From positions 1 through 64,000 of the forward strand of contig NCGD01000013.1 of assembly GCA_002281535.1 (NCBI GenBank): a stretch of DNA of 64,000 nt, read 5' to 3'. Origin of the DNA: Sphingomonas sp. 28-63-12 (GTDB taxonomy: Bacteria > Pseudomonadota > Alphaproteobacteria > Sphingomonadales > Sphingomonadaceae). Below are positions 39,953 through 49,076 of this stretch, in pieces (the stretch's first letter is position 1; each line of letters opens with the position of its first letter). Both the position numbers and the translations under genes were made by a program. The notes below the pieces were generated by a model that worked only from the letters and a program-made list of their open reading frames with translations, was not told the origin of the DNA and made no database searches.

Positions 39953-40896
39953 CTGACCTTCGACAACTCGGCAGCACAGAGCTGCACATCGGCCCACTCG
40001 TGCTGGGCGGCAATGTCTTTGGCTGGACCGCCGACACGGCCGCGAGCGTCGCGGTGCTGGACGCGTTCGTCGCCGGCGGCGGCACCATGATCGACACCGC
40101 CGACGTTTATTCAGCCTGGGCACCGGGCCATGTCGGCGGTGAATCGGAGACCATGATTGGCGACTGGCTTAAGAGCAGCGGCAAGCGAAACCGGGTTCAG
40201 ATCGCAACCAAGGTCGGCATGCTGCCGGGCGAAGGCGGCGCGAAGCTGGCCCCGGGAAGGATCGCGGCGGCCTGCGACGCCTCGCTCAAGCGGCTTGGCA
40301 TCGAGACGATCGATCTGTATTTTGCACATCAGGACGATGAGGATGTGCCGCAGGAGGCCGTTCTGGAAGCATTTGGCCGATTGATCGACGCCGGCAAGAT
40401 CCGGGTCATCGGCGCGTCCAATTTTCGTGCTGCCCGCCTCAAATCTGCGCTCGATCTGGCGACTACGCACGCGCTCCCGCATTATCACGTCCTCCAGCCC
40501 GAATATAATCTGGTCAGCCGGCACAATTTCGAAGGCGAATTGCAGGATTTGTGCGTGACCCACAATATCGGCGTGGTGCCCTATTTTGGCCTCGCCTCTG
40601 GCTTCCTGACAGGCAAATATCGCAGCTGTGACGATCTTGGCAAAAGTGTCCGTGGTGACCGGGTGCAGGCGCTGCTCAGCGAGAAAATGGGCGTCCTTGT
40701 CGCGATGGATGCGATTGCAGCGGAAACTGGCGCGACGCTAGCGCAGATCGCGCTAGCCTGGCTCATCGCTCAGCCCAGTGTGACTGCACCTATCGCCAGC
40801 GCGACGACTGTTGTGCAATTGGAGGACCTGATGGGTGCGATGAAGCTCACGTTGCACGCAGACCAGCTTGATCGACTGACGGCGGTAGGTGCCTGA
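39949..40896 (+). CDS. Aldo-keto reductase
   Basis: 315-aa NADPH-dependent oxidoreductase with a TIM barrel. Catalytic tetrad: Asp/Tyr in IDTADVYSAW, Lys in IATKVG, His in DLYFAHQDD. C-terminal cofactor segment TAPIASATTVVQLEDLM follows. Closest in pattern to the YajO/Tas-type cytosolic reductases; substrate unknown. Translationally coupled to two lipoprotein genes, which is an unusual partnership. Confidence 0.88.
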   Translation: MTDLRQLGSTELHIGPLVLGGNVFGWTADTAASVAVLDAFVAGGGTMIDTADVYSAWAPGHVGGESETMIGDWLKSSGKRNRVQIATKVGMLPGEGGAKLAPGRIAAACDASLKRLGIETIDLYFAHQDDEDVPQEAVLEAFGRLIDAGKIRVIGASNFRAARLKSALDLATTHALPHYHVLQPEYNLVSRHNFEGELQDLCVTHNIGVVPYFGLASGFLTGKYRSCDDLGKSVRGDRVQALLSEKMGVLVAMDAIAAETGATLAQIALAWLIAQPSVTAPIASATTVVQLEDLMGAMKLTLHADQLDRLTAVGA

Positions 40897-40935
40897 CACC
40901 GATAGCGGTCCTTTTTTGGAATGACGTGCAACATA

Positions 40936-40960
40936 CTTCCCCGGCGGGGGGCCGGGGAAG
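40936..40960. repeat. Hairpin between convergent aldo-keto reductase and ferredoxin reductase genes
   Basis: CTTCCCCGGC and GCCGGGGAAG form a 10-bp stem with a 5-nt G loop. No T-tract follows on either strand. Position between convergent genes suggests a bidirectional pause or factor-dependent terminator. Confidence 0.45.
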
Positions 40961-41002
40961 CCCGTCAGTCTATCCAGTAACGCGCCGGCGAGCGCACGCA
41001 CT

Positions 41003-41758
41003 TCAACCGACGAAGGCGCGTTCCAGGACGAAGGTGCCAGGATGTGACATCGCACCCTCCGTAAATCCAAGCCCTTCGAGAATCGCCGCCGTTTCCTTGA
41101 TCATCGCCATCGACCCACACAGCATGACGCGATCGGTTTCAGGATCGAGTTTGTAGCTGCCATCGCGGATTCGGTCGGTAATGCGGCGATTATCTTGGCC
41201 CGGCGCAGCGGCATCGCGGGTAGCCGCCCAGTCATAGCTGAACTTCGCTGCGGCTTCTTCGGCAACCAGCGGGTCATCAGCCAGCTTGCTCGACAGCATG
41301 TCAAAATAGGCAAGATCGCTCTTGGCGCGAACCGTGTGCTGGACATTGACGCTGTCGAACCGGTCATAGACGTCGGGATCGCGGATCAGGCTGAGCCACG
41401 GCGCGAGGCCGGTGCCAGTGCCGATCATGTGCAGATTCTTGCCCGGCAACAGTGCATCGAGCACCAAGCTGCCCACCGGCTTGGCGGCGAGCAGGATTTC
41501 ATCGCCTTCCTTGATGTGCTGCAACCGCGATGTCAGCGGTCCATCCTGAACGATGATGCTCAAAAATTCGAGCTCTTCGGCATAATGTTGCGAGGCCATC
41601 GAATAGGCACGGAGCAGCGGCTTGCCGTCCACCGGCAGGCCCAGCATGACGAACTGCCCGCTGAGGAAACGAAAACTGGGCGGCCGGGTAACTGCGAACG
41701 AGAACAGGCTCTCATTCCACTGCCGCACCCACAACACCTTTTCCACACTGTGATTCAT
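41003..41758 (-). CDS. fpr: Ferredoxin--NADP reductase
   Basis: 251-aa FAD protein of the bacterial FPR type. FAD motif RAYSMASQHYAEELEF, NADP motif MIGTGTGLAPWLSLIRDPDVY, and the C-terminal ETDRVMLCGSMAMIKET are all present. The chain ends FVLERAFVG, the short aromatic tail of the subclass I enzymes. It supplies electrons to ferredoxins or oxidative-stress repair. ATG 41758 matches family starts; 41779 is a longer option. Confidence 0.92.
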   Translation of the reverse strand: MNHSVEKVLWVRQWNESLFSFAVTRPPSFRFLSGQFVMLGLPVDGKPLLRAYSMASQHYAEELEFLSIIVQDGPLTSRLQHIKEGDEILLAAKPVGSLVLDALLPGKNLHMIGTGTGLAPWLSLIRDPDVYDRFDSVNVQHTVRAKSDLAYFDMLSSKLADDPLVAEEAAAKFSYDWAATRDAAAPGQDNRRITDRIRDGSYKLDPETDRVMLCGSMAMIKETAAILEGLGFTEGAMSHPGTFVLERAFVG

Positions 41759-41864
41759 GCCGTCCTCGGTACCCTTCATTGCTTGGCGGCCTTACAGCTA
41801 CCCCGGGGCTCAAAGTCCAGCATTTGTTGCTATGCGGCATGCAAGCCCACATATCGCCGTTGGG

Positions 41865-43250
41865 TCAATCACCGGCAAAGCTGATCGGCGAGAGGCGGCG
41901 CTCATTCTCGTTGACGATCAGCGCGCGACCGGTCGGCGGGGCCGAACGCTGAGGGCAATCGGGACGCAGGCATGCGCGACACCCGAGACCGATCGGGGTC
42001 GCCTCTCCAGCGAGGTCAACCCCGCGCGCGACCGCCAGCGCCCCGGCAAGGCTTGCCTCCACGCCCATCCCGACCACGAATTCAGCACCGGTCGCGCCGT
42101 AACGGCGGCCCTGCGGGGTGACTGTGCGCGCCATCGTCAACCAGCGGCCGCCCTCCTGCAACTCGACGAGCTGGACGGTGAGCGACCCCGGGCGTTCAAA
42201 GGCATGATGCAGCCGCCACAAGGGGCATCGGCCATCGGCCTCGACCAACGCCGCGTTACTTGCTCCCGAGAACCGTTTGGAGGCCTGCCCGGCGCGATCG
42301 ATGCGGACCATGAAGAAGGGCAAGCCGCGCGCGCCAACGCGCTGCAGAGTTGTCAATCGGTGTGCGACCTGCTCGAATCCTGCGCCAAAGCGGCGCTGCA
42401 GCAGCTCGATATCATAGCCCGTCGCCTCGCATGCGCGCAGGAATCGGGCATAGGGCATCATTACCGCTGCCGCAAAATAGCTGCATAGATGGCGGCGATG
42501 CAGCCGCTCTGCGGCGCGATCGGTAAAGCCCGCGCCGACCACCAGCGCATCGATTTCGGCCCGTCCCTCGATCTGGGCGAGCTGGAACAGCGCTGCAAAG
42601 GCGCGCGAGGCCGGATCGAGCAATTCGGACAGCTGCAACTGCCGCGCATGGAGATCAAGTCGCCGCAGCATGTCGGGCATCACCTCAACCGGCAGTACCC
42701 GCAGGGACAGCTGATGCTTGACCCGCAGGCGGTCCGCCACCGCGCCATAGAGGTCCCCTGCCCCCAACCGCATTTCGTCAGCCAATTGCTCGGCAGCGGC
42801 ATCGAGATCGGGAAAATGATTGCGCCAATGATCGATCTCGCGACGCACTTGCGCCACAGGATCAGGCCCCTCCGCCGCCACTCCTCCTCCGGCGCCCATC
42901 CGATCGAAAGCGCGTGCAAAAGCTTCGACCCCGCCCGGCGCCCCGGCCAGCCACTCCTCGATCTCGTTGCGATCGATCTCCAGGTCGGCGAACATCGGAT
43001 CGGCGAGTCGGCGGCGAATCCCTGCCTCACCACCGCCCGGTTCGTTGGCGGCCAGCGCGCGCGGATCGAAATCGAAACTTTCTGCGAGCTTGACAAGCAG
43101 CTGCGCCGACAAGGGGCGCTGATTGCGTTCGACAAGGTTGAGATAGCTGGGCGAAATCGCCAGGGTTTCAGCCATCGCCGCCTGGGTCAGCGCGGCATGG
43201 CGCCGCAATCGGCGCACGGCATGGCCAGCGAAAAGTTTACGATCGGCCAT
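41865..43250 (-). CDS. XRE-family regulator of the ScfR/RamB type
   Basis: 461 aa. N-terminal XRE helix-turn-helix (VRRLRRHAALTQAAMAETL, then SPSYLNLVERNQRPLS). A long middle region follows with an IrrE-like helical part lacking a clear zinc motif. The C-terminal cysteine-rich segment GLGCRACLRPDCPQRSAPP is typical of DUF2083 regulators. Relatives control acetate/propionate or glyoxylate-bypass genes in response to short-chain acyl-CoA. No obvious target is adjacent. Confidence 0.82.
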   Translation of the reverse strand: MADRKLFAGHAVRRLRRHAALTQAAMAETLAISPSYLNLVERNQRPLSAQLLVKLAESFDFDPRALAANEPGGGEAGIRRRLADPMFADLEIDRNEIEEWLAGAPGGVEAFARAFDRMGAGGGVAAEGPDPVAQVRREIDHWRNHFPDLDAAAEQLADEMRLGAGDLYGAVADRLRVKHQLSLRVLPVEVMPDMLRRLDLHARQLQLSELLDPASRAFAALFQLAQIEGRAEIDALVVGAGFTDRAAERLHRRHLCSYFAAAVMMPYARFLRACEATGYDIELLQRRFGAGFEQVAHRLTTLQRVGARGLPFFMVRIDRAGQASKRFSGASNAALVEADGRCPLWRLHHAFERPGSLTVQLVELQEGGRWLTMARTVTPQGRRYGATGAEFVVGMGVEASLAGALAVARGVDLAGEATPIGLGCRACLRPDCPQRSAPPTGRALIVNENERRLSPISFAGD

Positions 43251-43385
43251 GCAGTCCCTCGGTAGACGCGTTGTCGCTCAGGTCGACGCGCTAGGCAGTC
43301 CAACAGCGCCAAAGCGCCGGCGAAATCCGACCATTCTTGTGAAGGATTTACAGCATAGCAGGCACAGCGACAAGCTGTGGCCGGT

Positions 43386-44015
43386 TTAGCCCTCAGGAAC
43401 CAGTTCGATAACGTCGAGGATCGATTCAAATTGCGGATAAGGCAGCACTAGCCGCCAGCGCTTGTCGCCAAGTCGCTCGACATAGCCAACAAGATCACGT
43501 GCCGGATCGCGACCATAGTGCATCTGGCGCACCTCGTCGCCGAGAAGCAGTGTGCCGAGAAACATCGCACGCTTGGGATTGTCATGGAAAATCGTGCCGA
43601 CCGGACGCTGTGCACCAGTCAACTTGTAAAAGCTCGACTCATTGCCCTCGGCATCGATCCGACATCGGAAATCGGCATAGCTGGTGAATTCGGCCATCGC
43701 CGTCCCCTTGGCGCCCAGCTTGAAGACCCGGCAGCGATAGGTGCCGGTTGGCGGCACGGCGCCGGCGAGCGCTTGATCGGGATCGAACAAGGCACCCTCG
43801 GCCGCGATGCGCGCCGCATTGTCACGGCGGGCGCGATCGAGCGCCTCGGTCCAGGCTTCGCGCCAGCCACGCAGGCGTACCCGATCGGCCCGGGTGGCCA
43901 TGGCATGCCAATTTGCCGCCGCGGTCGGTACCGCAGTCTCCAACCCGCGATGGCGTCCGCCACAGGCAACGAGTCCGGTGAACAGGACAAGCGTGCCGAA
44001 GGTTTTTGGCGTCAT
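43386..44015 (-). CDS. Lipoprotein, DUF4893-like
   Basis: 209 aa. A lipoprotein-like signal (TLVLFTGLVACG) leads to a helical stretch WHAMATRADRVRLRGWREAW, a Cys-containing middle (GTYRCRVFKLG, ADFRCRID) and an ending WRLVLPYPQFESILDVIELV that I associate with DUF4893 proteins of sphingomonads. The two cysteines may form a disulfide. Function unknown. Confidence 0.65.
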   Translation of the reverse strand: MTPKTFGTLVLFTGLVACGGRHRGLETAVPTAAANWHAMATRADRVRLRGWREAWTEALDRARRDNAARIAAEGALFDPDQALAGAVPPTGTYRCRVFKLGAKGTAMAEFTSYADFRCRIDAEGNESSFYKLTGAQRPVGTIFHDNPKRAMFLGTLLLGDEVRQMHYGRDPARDLVGYVERLGDKRWRLVLPYPQFESILDVIELVPEG

Positions 44016-44089
44016 GATACTCTAACTGCCCTGCATCCTTTTCCGGCCGCCCTTAATCCTGCGCGGCCGTGCTTGCCAAGCAGTGCCGA

Positions 44090-44875
44090 TCAGGCCGCCG
44101 TCCAGCCGCCATCGATCGAGAGATTGGCGCCAGTGATCGCCTTTGCCTCGTCCCGGCAGAGATAAAGCGCCAGGGCGGCCACTTGTTCCGAGGTCACGAA
44201 TTGCTTGGTGGGCTGCGCATCCAGAAGCACATCATTGATCACCTGTTCCCGGGTCAGTCCGCGGGTCGCCATGGTATCGGGGATCTGCTTGTCGACCAGC
44301 GGCGTCCAGACATAGCCCGGGCTGATCGCATTGACGGTGATACCGTGCGTGGCGACTTCGAGCGCAATCGTCTTGGTCAGCCCGGCCAGACCATGTTTGG
44401 CCATGACATAGGCGGATTTATTGGGGCTCGCGACCAGCGAATGCGCCGAGGCGGTGGAAATGATCCGCCCCCAGCCCGCCGCCTTCATATGCGGCACGAC
44501 GGCGCGCATCAAATACCAAGCCGAGGTCAGGTTGATCTTGATGATCGCCTCGAACTTGTCGACCGGGAAATCCTCAATCGGCGCCACATGCTGGATGCCG
44601 GCATTGTTGACGATGATATCCGGCCCGCCCAGCTCAGCATGGCAGCGCGCGACCATCGCGGCGATCGCGGCTGGATCGGTCATGTCCGCTGGGTCGTACA
44701 GCGCCTTGGCGCCGCTGGTGGCGGCAAGCGCGGCACGTTCCTTTTCGATTTCGCCAGCGTCGCCAAAGCCGTTGATCATGACATTGGCGCCCTCAGCCGC
44801 AAAGGCCTTCGCATAGGCCAGCCCGATGCCCGATGTTGAGCCTGTGACAATCGCCGTTTTACCGCTCAGAAACAT
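44090..44875 (-). CDS. bdhA: 3-hydroxybutyrate dehydrogenase
   Basis: SDR enzyme of 261 aa oxidising 3-hydroxybutyrate to acetoacetate, used when PHB is mobilised. TGSTSGIGLAYAKAF (cofactor loop), NNAGIQHVAPIEDF, catalytic Ser in STASAHSLVAS, and YVMAKHGL (Tyr-x-x-x-Lys) are present. The HSLVASPNKSAYVMAKHG context is specific for this enzyme. GGAGAAG upstream supports ATG at 44875. It lies 27 bp downstream of the patatin-like gene on the same strand, a pairing also seen in rhizobia. Confidence 0.9.
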   Translation of the reverse strand: MFLSGKTAIVTGSTSGIGLAYAKAFAAEGANVMINGFGDAGEIEKERAALAATSGAKALYDPADMTDPAAIAAMVARCHAELGGPDIIVNNAGIQHVAPIEDFPVDKFEAIIKINLTSAWYLMRAVVPHMKAAGWGRIISTASAHSLVASPNKSAYVMAKHGLAGLTKTIALEVATHGITVNAISPGYVWTPLVDKQIPDTMATRGLTREQVINDVLLDAQPTKQFVTSEQVAALALYLCRDEAKAITGANLSIDGGWTAA

Positions 44876-44902
44876 GGAAATCTTCTCCACTTAGCCATCA
44901 AG

Positions 44903-46087
44903 TTAGCAATCGAGATGTGGCCCTGAACGCTTCAATCCGCGCTTTGGGCACAAATCGAATGCCGCACTTTTGCCGGTCAGGATATTTTCCGTGACGAGCT
45001 GGGCATTGGTCATGGCCTGATTGATCGAGCCGAGCCCGGCATGCCAATGTTCGTGCATCGTCCGCGCCGAAAATTCGAAATCGCGCGAGCCACCTTCCCA
45101 GGCATTGGCTGTATAGATGAGCTGGACGAGATTGACAGGTTGTTCCGCAGCCGCGTCGCGCAGCGCCAGGACATCGACATCGTCGTGCAGCGCAACGGGG
45201 AGCTTGGCGAGCAGCCGCCGGATCATCTCCCGCTCCTGCCGCAGCTTCATAACCTGATCCGAAATCGCGCGGGTACGACTGGAAAAACGAATTTCCTTTT
45301 CACGCGCCATCACGTCCATGATCGTGCGCGGCGCCTCGGTCGCGGACGAGAACAGGTCGACCTGGAATACCAGCATGCCATGCTGCTGGTTATCGAGGAC
45401 ATGACTGAGCGGGGTGTTGGAAACCAGCCCGCCATCCCACCACAGGCTGCCGTCGATTTCGATCGGCGGCAGCCCCGGGGGCAACGCGCCGGATGCCATG
45501 ATGTGGCGAGCATCGAGCCGTTCGATCGCGCTGTCAAAATAGCGAAAATTGCCGCTGATCACATCCACGGCACCGACCGACAGACGCACCGGGCCATTAT
45601 TGACCAGATCCCAGTCGATCAGCGAGTCCAGTGTCGCCCTGAGCGGGGCACTGTCATAATAGCTGAGAGCACCCGCGCTGCCGGGCGTTGCGAAATTGGG
45701 CGGTACCAAGCGTGGCGTGAAAAAGCCCGGCACGCCAGTAGCCAGCACCATTCCCGCCGACCATTCGTGAACGAATTCGCGCACCATGTCGTTGGGAAAG
45801 ATCGGAAAACTGGGCAGCGCGCTGGTCATCTTGTCCCAGAAGGCGCGCAAACGCTCCACCCGGCGTTCGGGCGGATTACCCGCGACGATTGCCGCGTTGA
45901 TCGCCCCGATAGAGATACCGGCAACCCAGTCGATCTCGATCCCGGCATCCTGCATGCCCTCGATCACCCCGGCTTGATAGCTGCCCAGCGCGCCGCCGCC
46001 CTGCAACACCAGCGCCACCGTATCAGGCAGCGGCATCGCCGCTGCATGACGCATCGGCCTGTCGATCATCGGTCCCTGGTCAGCCAT
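44903..46087 (-). CDS. Patatin-like phospholipase family protein (DUF3734 type)
   Basis: About 394 aa. Patatin oxyanion loop LQGGGALGSYQAGV, nucleophile elbow AGISIGAINAAI (Ser in G-x-S-x-G) and catalytic Asp in WWDGGLVSNTPL. The C-terminal ~120 residues (REKEIRFSSRTRAISDQVMK) match the DUF3734 extension. Adjacent bdhA suggests it hydrolyses PHB oligomers or acts on granule lipids; this is inference from context. Several in-frame ATGs exist (46111, 46099, 46087), so the start is uncertain. Confidence 0.85.
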   Translation of the reverse strand: MADQGPMIDRPMRHAAAMPLPDTVALVLQGGGALGSYQAGVIEGMQDAGIEIDWVAGISIGAINAAIVAGNPPERRVERLRAFWDKMTSALPSFPIFPNDMVREFVHEWSAGMVLATGVPGFFTPRLVPPNFATPGSAGALSYYDSAPLRATLDSLIDWDLVNNGPVRLSVGAVDVISGNFRYFDSAIERLDARHIMASGALPPGLPPIEIDGSLWWDGGLVSNTPLSHVLDNQQHGMLVFQVDLFSSATEAPRTIMDVMAREKEIRFSSRTRAISDQVMKLRQEREMIRRLLAKLPVALHDDVDVLALRDAAAEQPVNLVQLIYTANAWEGGSRDFEFSARTMHEHWHAGLGSINQAMTNAQLVTENILTGKSAAFDLCPKRGLKRSGPHLDC

Positions 46088-46214
46088 GCGCAAATCCATG
46101 GGCGTCTTCATGCCGGCAATCAACGACACTTTGGTGAAATGCACCAGGCGCTTGCAACGATTGGCCGCATTCCGCATTCAGGGCACAGCATTCCTTGGAA
46201 AAGGCACCCCCGCG

Positions 46215-47135
46215 ATGCGGCTCGACGATTTCGATCCTAATATTGATGTCGAGGACCAGGGCAATCGCGGGAGCGGTTTCGGCGGCGGCGGCGGCGGCGG
46301 CGGCGGATTGCTGCTGGGGTTGCTGCCCTTTGTATTCAGCCGCTTTGGCTGCGGTGGTGTCGCGCTGTTGCTGGCAGTCGTCTTCTTCATGGGCGGCGGG
46401 CTGCCGCTGCTGACGAGCGGCGATAGCCCGCCGGTCAGTCGAATCGGGCAAGCGCCGGCAGCTGGCGGAGCTGGAGGCGGCGGGACGGCGGCAATCTGTC
46501 GCGCCAATGCTGACCGGTTGGCCGCGTGCAATGCCTTTAGTTCGGCGGAAAAGACGTGGAAGGCGTTGTTCCAGCAGGCGGGCCGCGCCTATCGCGCGCC
46601 CGGGCTCCGGTTTTTCTCCGGCAATGGCCAATCGGGATGCGGGGCCGCACAGGCAGCGATGGGACCATTTTACTGCCCCACAGATTCGGACATCTATATC
46701 GACACGAGCTTTTTCGACGAGCTCGCCACCCGTTTCGGCGCCAAGGGCGATTTCGCGCAGGACTACGTGATTGCCCATGAATTCGGCCACCATATTCAAA
46801 ATCTGCTCGGCACGTCGGATACGGTCCAGCGCGCACAATCCAGCGCCAGCCCGACTGAGGGCAACGCCTTGTCGGTTCGGCTCGAATTGCAGGCGGATTG
46901 CTTCGCCGGCGTCTGGGGCGCAGCCAATCGCGACCGGCTGGATCCCGGCGATATAGAGGAAGGGCTGACAGCCGCTGCCGCGATCGGCGACGATACGCTG
47001 CAGCGTGAAAGCCAAGGCCGGGTGGTGCCCGACAGCTTCACACACGGCAGCTCGGCCGCGCGGATGAAGTGGCTCAAGCGCGGGCTGGACAGTGGCGATC
47101 CGGCGCAATGTGAAACGTTCACGGGCGCTATTTGA
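46215..47135 (+). CDS. ypfJ: Neutral zinc metallopeptidase (YpfJ family)
   Basis: 306 aa. Short N-terminal segment MRLDDFDPNIDVEDQGNRG, then nine consecutive Gly residues encoded by a run of GGC triplets at 46281-46306, one membrane helix (GVALLLAVVFFMGGG) and a large extracytoplasmic domain. The zinc site is HEFGH in DYVIAHEFGHHIQN, with a downstream Glu in LELQADCFAGVW. All typical of the YpfJ family. The triplet run could vary in length without breaking the frame. Confidence 0.92.
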   Translation: MRLDDFDPNIDVEDQGNRGSGFGGGGGGGGGLLLGLLPFVFSRFGCGGVALLLAVVFFMGGGLPLLTSGDSPPVSRIGQAPAAGGAGGGGTAAICRANADRLAACNAFSSAEKTWKALFQQAGRAYRAPGLRFFSGNGQSGCGAAQAAMGPFYCPTDSDIYIDTSFFDELATRFGAKGDFAQDYVIAHEFGHHIQNLLGTSDTVQRAQSSASPTEGNALSVRLELQADCFAGVWGAANRDRLDPGDIEEGLTAAAAIGDDTLQRESQGRVVPDSFTHGSSAARMKWLKRGLDSGDPAQCETFTGAI

Positions 47136-47773
47136 AGCTCGGCCGCGTCCCGCCAGACCTGGTTGAAAGTTTTGCGCGCGGCTGGGCGCAAGCGCGCGGC
47201 CTGGCCCCGCCCGAGCCCGATGGCCCCGCGCTAAGGATCGAATCCGGGCAGCCCGACGAGCGGCGGCGCTTTATCTTTCCCAATCCGCCGGACGGTATCA
47301 CGGCGCTGGCAGCGACGATCAACGAGCCTCTGATCTTGATCAAGGCCGCGATCGACCCCGTGCAGATGGCAACATTGCTGCCGCCCAACTGGCATGTCGA
47401 TCAGACCGGCACGACGATGACGGTCGCCACGCTTGCCGGCAAATCGCCGCCGTTGCGCCAAGGACTGATGCTTCAGGGAGCCTGGCACGGACCGGTCTTT
47501 GCCGCCCGGCTGATCGACCAGGACGGCACCGAAGCCGCGCGTGGGCGACTGACCCTGATTGACGGCTGGGCGCTTCACGACACGATTGTCGTCGCCAAAT
47601 CTTATCGCCGGCAGGGCCTGGGCAGCGCGATCATGGCCGCGCTCGCGAACCAGGCGCAGGCCAGCGGCGTTCGCCGCGGCCTGCTCAACGCCACCGTCGC
47701 CGGGCGCGCGCTCTACCAGCGCCTGGGCTGGACCGCACGCGCGCCATGGACGACGGCGCAGATCGCCCGATAA
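47132..47773 (+). CDS. GNAT-family acetyltransferase
   Basis: 213 aa. The C-terminal half has the GNAT acetyl-CoA loop, VVAKSYRRQGLGSAIMAAL, and LLNATVAGRALYQRLGW. The first half is less conserved. TTG start at 47132 overlaps the upstream peptidase stop by 4 bp, so it is translated with ypfJ. Substrate unknown. Confidence 0.82.
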   Translation: MKLGRVPPDLVESFARGWAQARGLAPPEPDGPALRIESGQPDERRRFIFPNPPDGITALAATINEPLILIKAAIDPVQMATLLPPNWHVDQTGTTMTVATLAGKSPPLRQGLMLQGAWHGPVFAARLIDQDGTEAARGRLTLIDGWALHDTIVVAKSYRRQGLGSAIMAALANQAQASGVRRGLLNATVAGRALYQRLGWTARAPWTTAQIAR

Positions 47774-48763
47774 TCAGAGCTTAACGAGCATCTTGCCAGT
47801 ATTGCCGCCCGAAAACAGGCCCAGAAAGGCATCAGGCATGCTCGCCAGACCTTGATGGACCGTTTCTTCACGGGTCAATTTGTCGGCCTGCAACATGCCA
47901 GCCATGTCGGCATAAAATTCGGCGGCACGCGCCATATAATCGCTAACGATGAAACCCTGAATGCGGATGCGCATGCCGATGATCCGCGGCGCGAAACGCA
48001 GCACCGTGGGGTCTCCACTATTGTACATGTTGATCATCCCACAAATGGCGAAGCGCGCGCGCTCATTCGCAACGGCCAGCGCCGCATCAAGATGCTCGCC
48101 CCCGACATTGTCAAAATAGACGTCAATCCCCTTGGGGGCGGCGGCCATGAGCTTCTTCAACAGGCTGCCCTCGCCCTTGTAATCGATCACCTCATCCGCG
48201 CCGAGTGCCTTGACCCAAGCGCATTTATCGGCGCCGCCAGCCGTGCCGATCACCGTCATGCCCTTGGCCTTAGCGATCTGCACCAGAGTCGAACCGACCG
48301 CACCGGCTGCTGCCGAAACGAACACCACATCGCCCGCCTTGGCGCTCGCCACTTCCATCAGGCCGAAATAGGCGGTCATCCCGGGCATGCCGAACTGGCC
48401 CAGAAAGGCCTGGGGATCGACGCCGAGTGCGGGCAGTTTCTGGACCTGATTGGCCGACAACACTGCCTCATCACGCCAGCCGGCCATATGCAGCACCATA
48501 TCACCGACAGCGATGCCGTCCGCCTGGCTCTCGATCACTTCGCCAACCGCCCCGCCCTGCATCTCCTCGCCAAGCACGAAGGGAGGCGTATAGCTTTTCA
48601 CGTCGTTCATCCGGCCGCGCATATAGGGATCAACCGACAGCCAGCGATTGGCGATGCGAACCATTCCGGCCGCCATGGCTGGCGTGGCGGCCTCGATCAT
48701 CGCAAAATTATCGTGAGTCGGCATGCCGGCGGGGCGGGATTTCAGCGTCCATGCATGGGCCAT
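47774..48763 (-). CDS. NADP-dependent oxidoreductase, CurA/MDR type
   Basis: 329-aa zinc-free medium-chain reductase. Substrate lobe VDPYMRGRMNDVKSY near residue 45; cofactor motif VSAAAGAVGSTLVQIAK near residue 150 and VIGTAGGADKCAWVKALGAD; and YFDNVGGEHLDAAL. This matches CurA-like curcumin/enone reductases. It ends adjacent to the GNAT stop (convergent, no gap). Confidence 0.9.
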   Translation of the reverse strand: MAHAWTLKSRPAGMPTHDNFAMIEAATPAMAAGMVRIANRWLSVDPYMRGRMNDVKSYTPPFVLGEEMQGGAVGEVIESQADGIAVGDMVLHMAGWRDEAVLSANQVQKLPALGVDPQAFLGQFGMPGMTAYFGLMEVASAKAGDVVFVSAAAGAVGSTLVQIAKAKGMTVIGTAGGADKCAWVKALGADEVIDYKGEGSLLKKLMAAAPKGIDVYFDNVGGEHLDAALAVANERARFAICGMINMYNSGDPTVLRFAPRIIGMRIRIQGFIVSDYMARAAEFYADMAGMLQADKLTREETVHQGLASMPDAFLGLFSGGNTGKMLVKL

Positions 48764-48956
48764 CTTGCTCTCCTATATTTTCGTTTTCGAATGCCGGGTA
48801 TGCGCAATATGTGGCAAAATGCAACCGGGGCCGGTGTCGCAGACGCGCAATATCGACGCACTTGCACATCACAATGCGAGCCAGTCCGATCATATTGCAT
48901 CACGCGTGTCGGACGGTTATGGCGAAGCCGTGCCGGTCGCACCGGTGAGACGGGGC

Positions 48957-49032
48957 GGGGCCGTAGCTCAGATGGGAGAGCGCTGCAATCGCACTGCAGA
49001 GGTCAGGGGTTCGATTCCCCTCGGCTCCACCA
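48957..49032 (+). tRNA. tRNA-Ala (anticodon CGC)
   Basis: 76 nt with encoded CCA. Acceptor stem GGGGCCG pairs with CGGCTCC (one G-T wobble). The D arm is TAGCTCAGATGGGAGAGC, and the T arm AGGGGTTCGATTCCCCT. The anticodon stem CTGCA/TGCAG has loop ATCGCAC, so the anticodon is CGC at 48990-48992, reading GCG alanine codons. The 3' half is the integration site of the downstream island and is rebuilt by it. Confidence 0.95.
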
Positions 49033-49042
49033 GCTCAGTCTC
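48982..49042. repeat. attL: tRNA 3' half plus 10 bp
   Basis: 61-bp sequence from the anticodon stem of tRNA-Ala through CCA to CTCAGTCTC. It is repeated in direct orientation at 60694-60754 with two mismatches. It lies 34 bp from the integrase 3' end, the standard layout of a tRNA-integrating island. Confidence 0.9.
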
Positions 49043-49076
49043 TTTATTATCAAGCACTGCACTGGTTTTCATTTGC

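Noticed and set aside
40936..40960. Rho-independent terminator
   Set aside because: Good stem but no T run on either strand.
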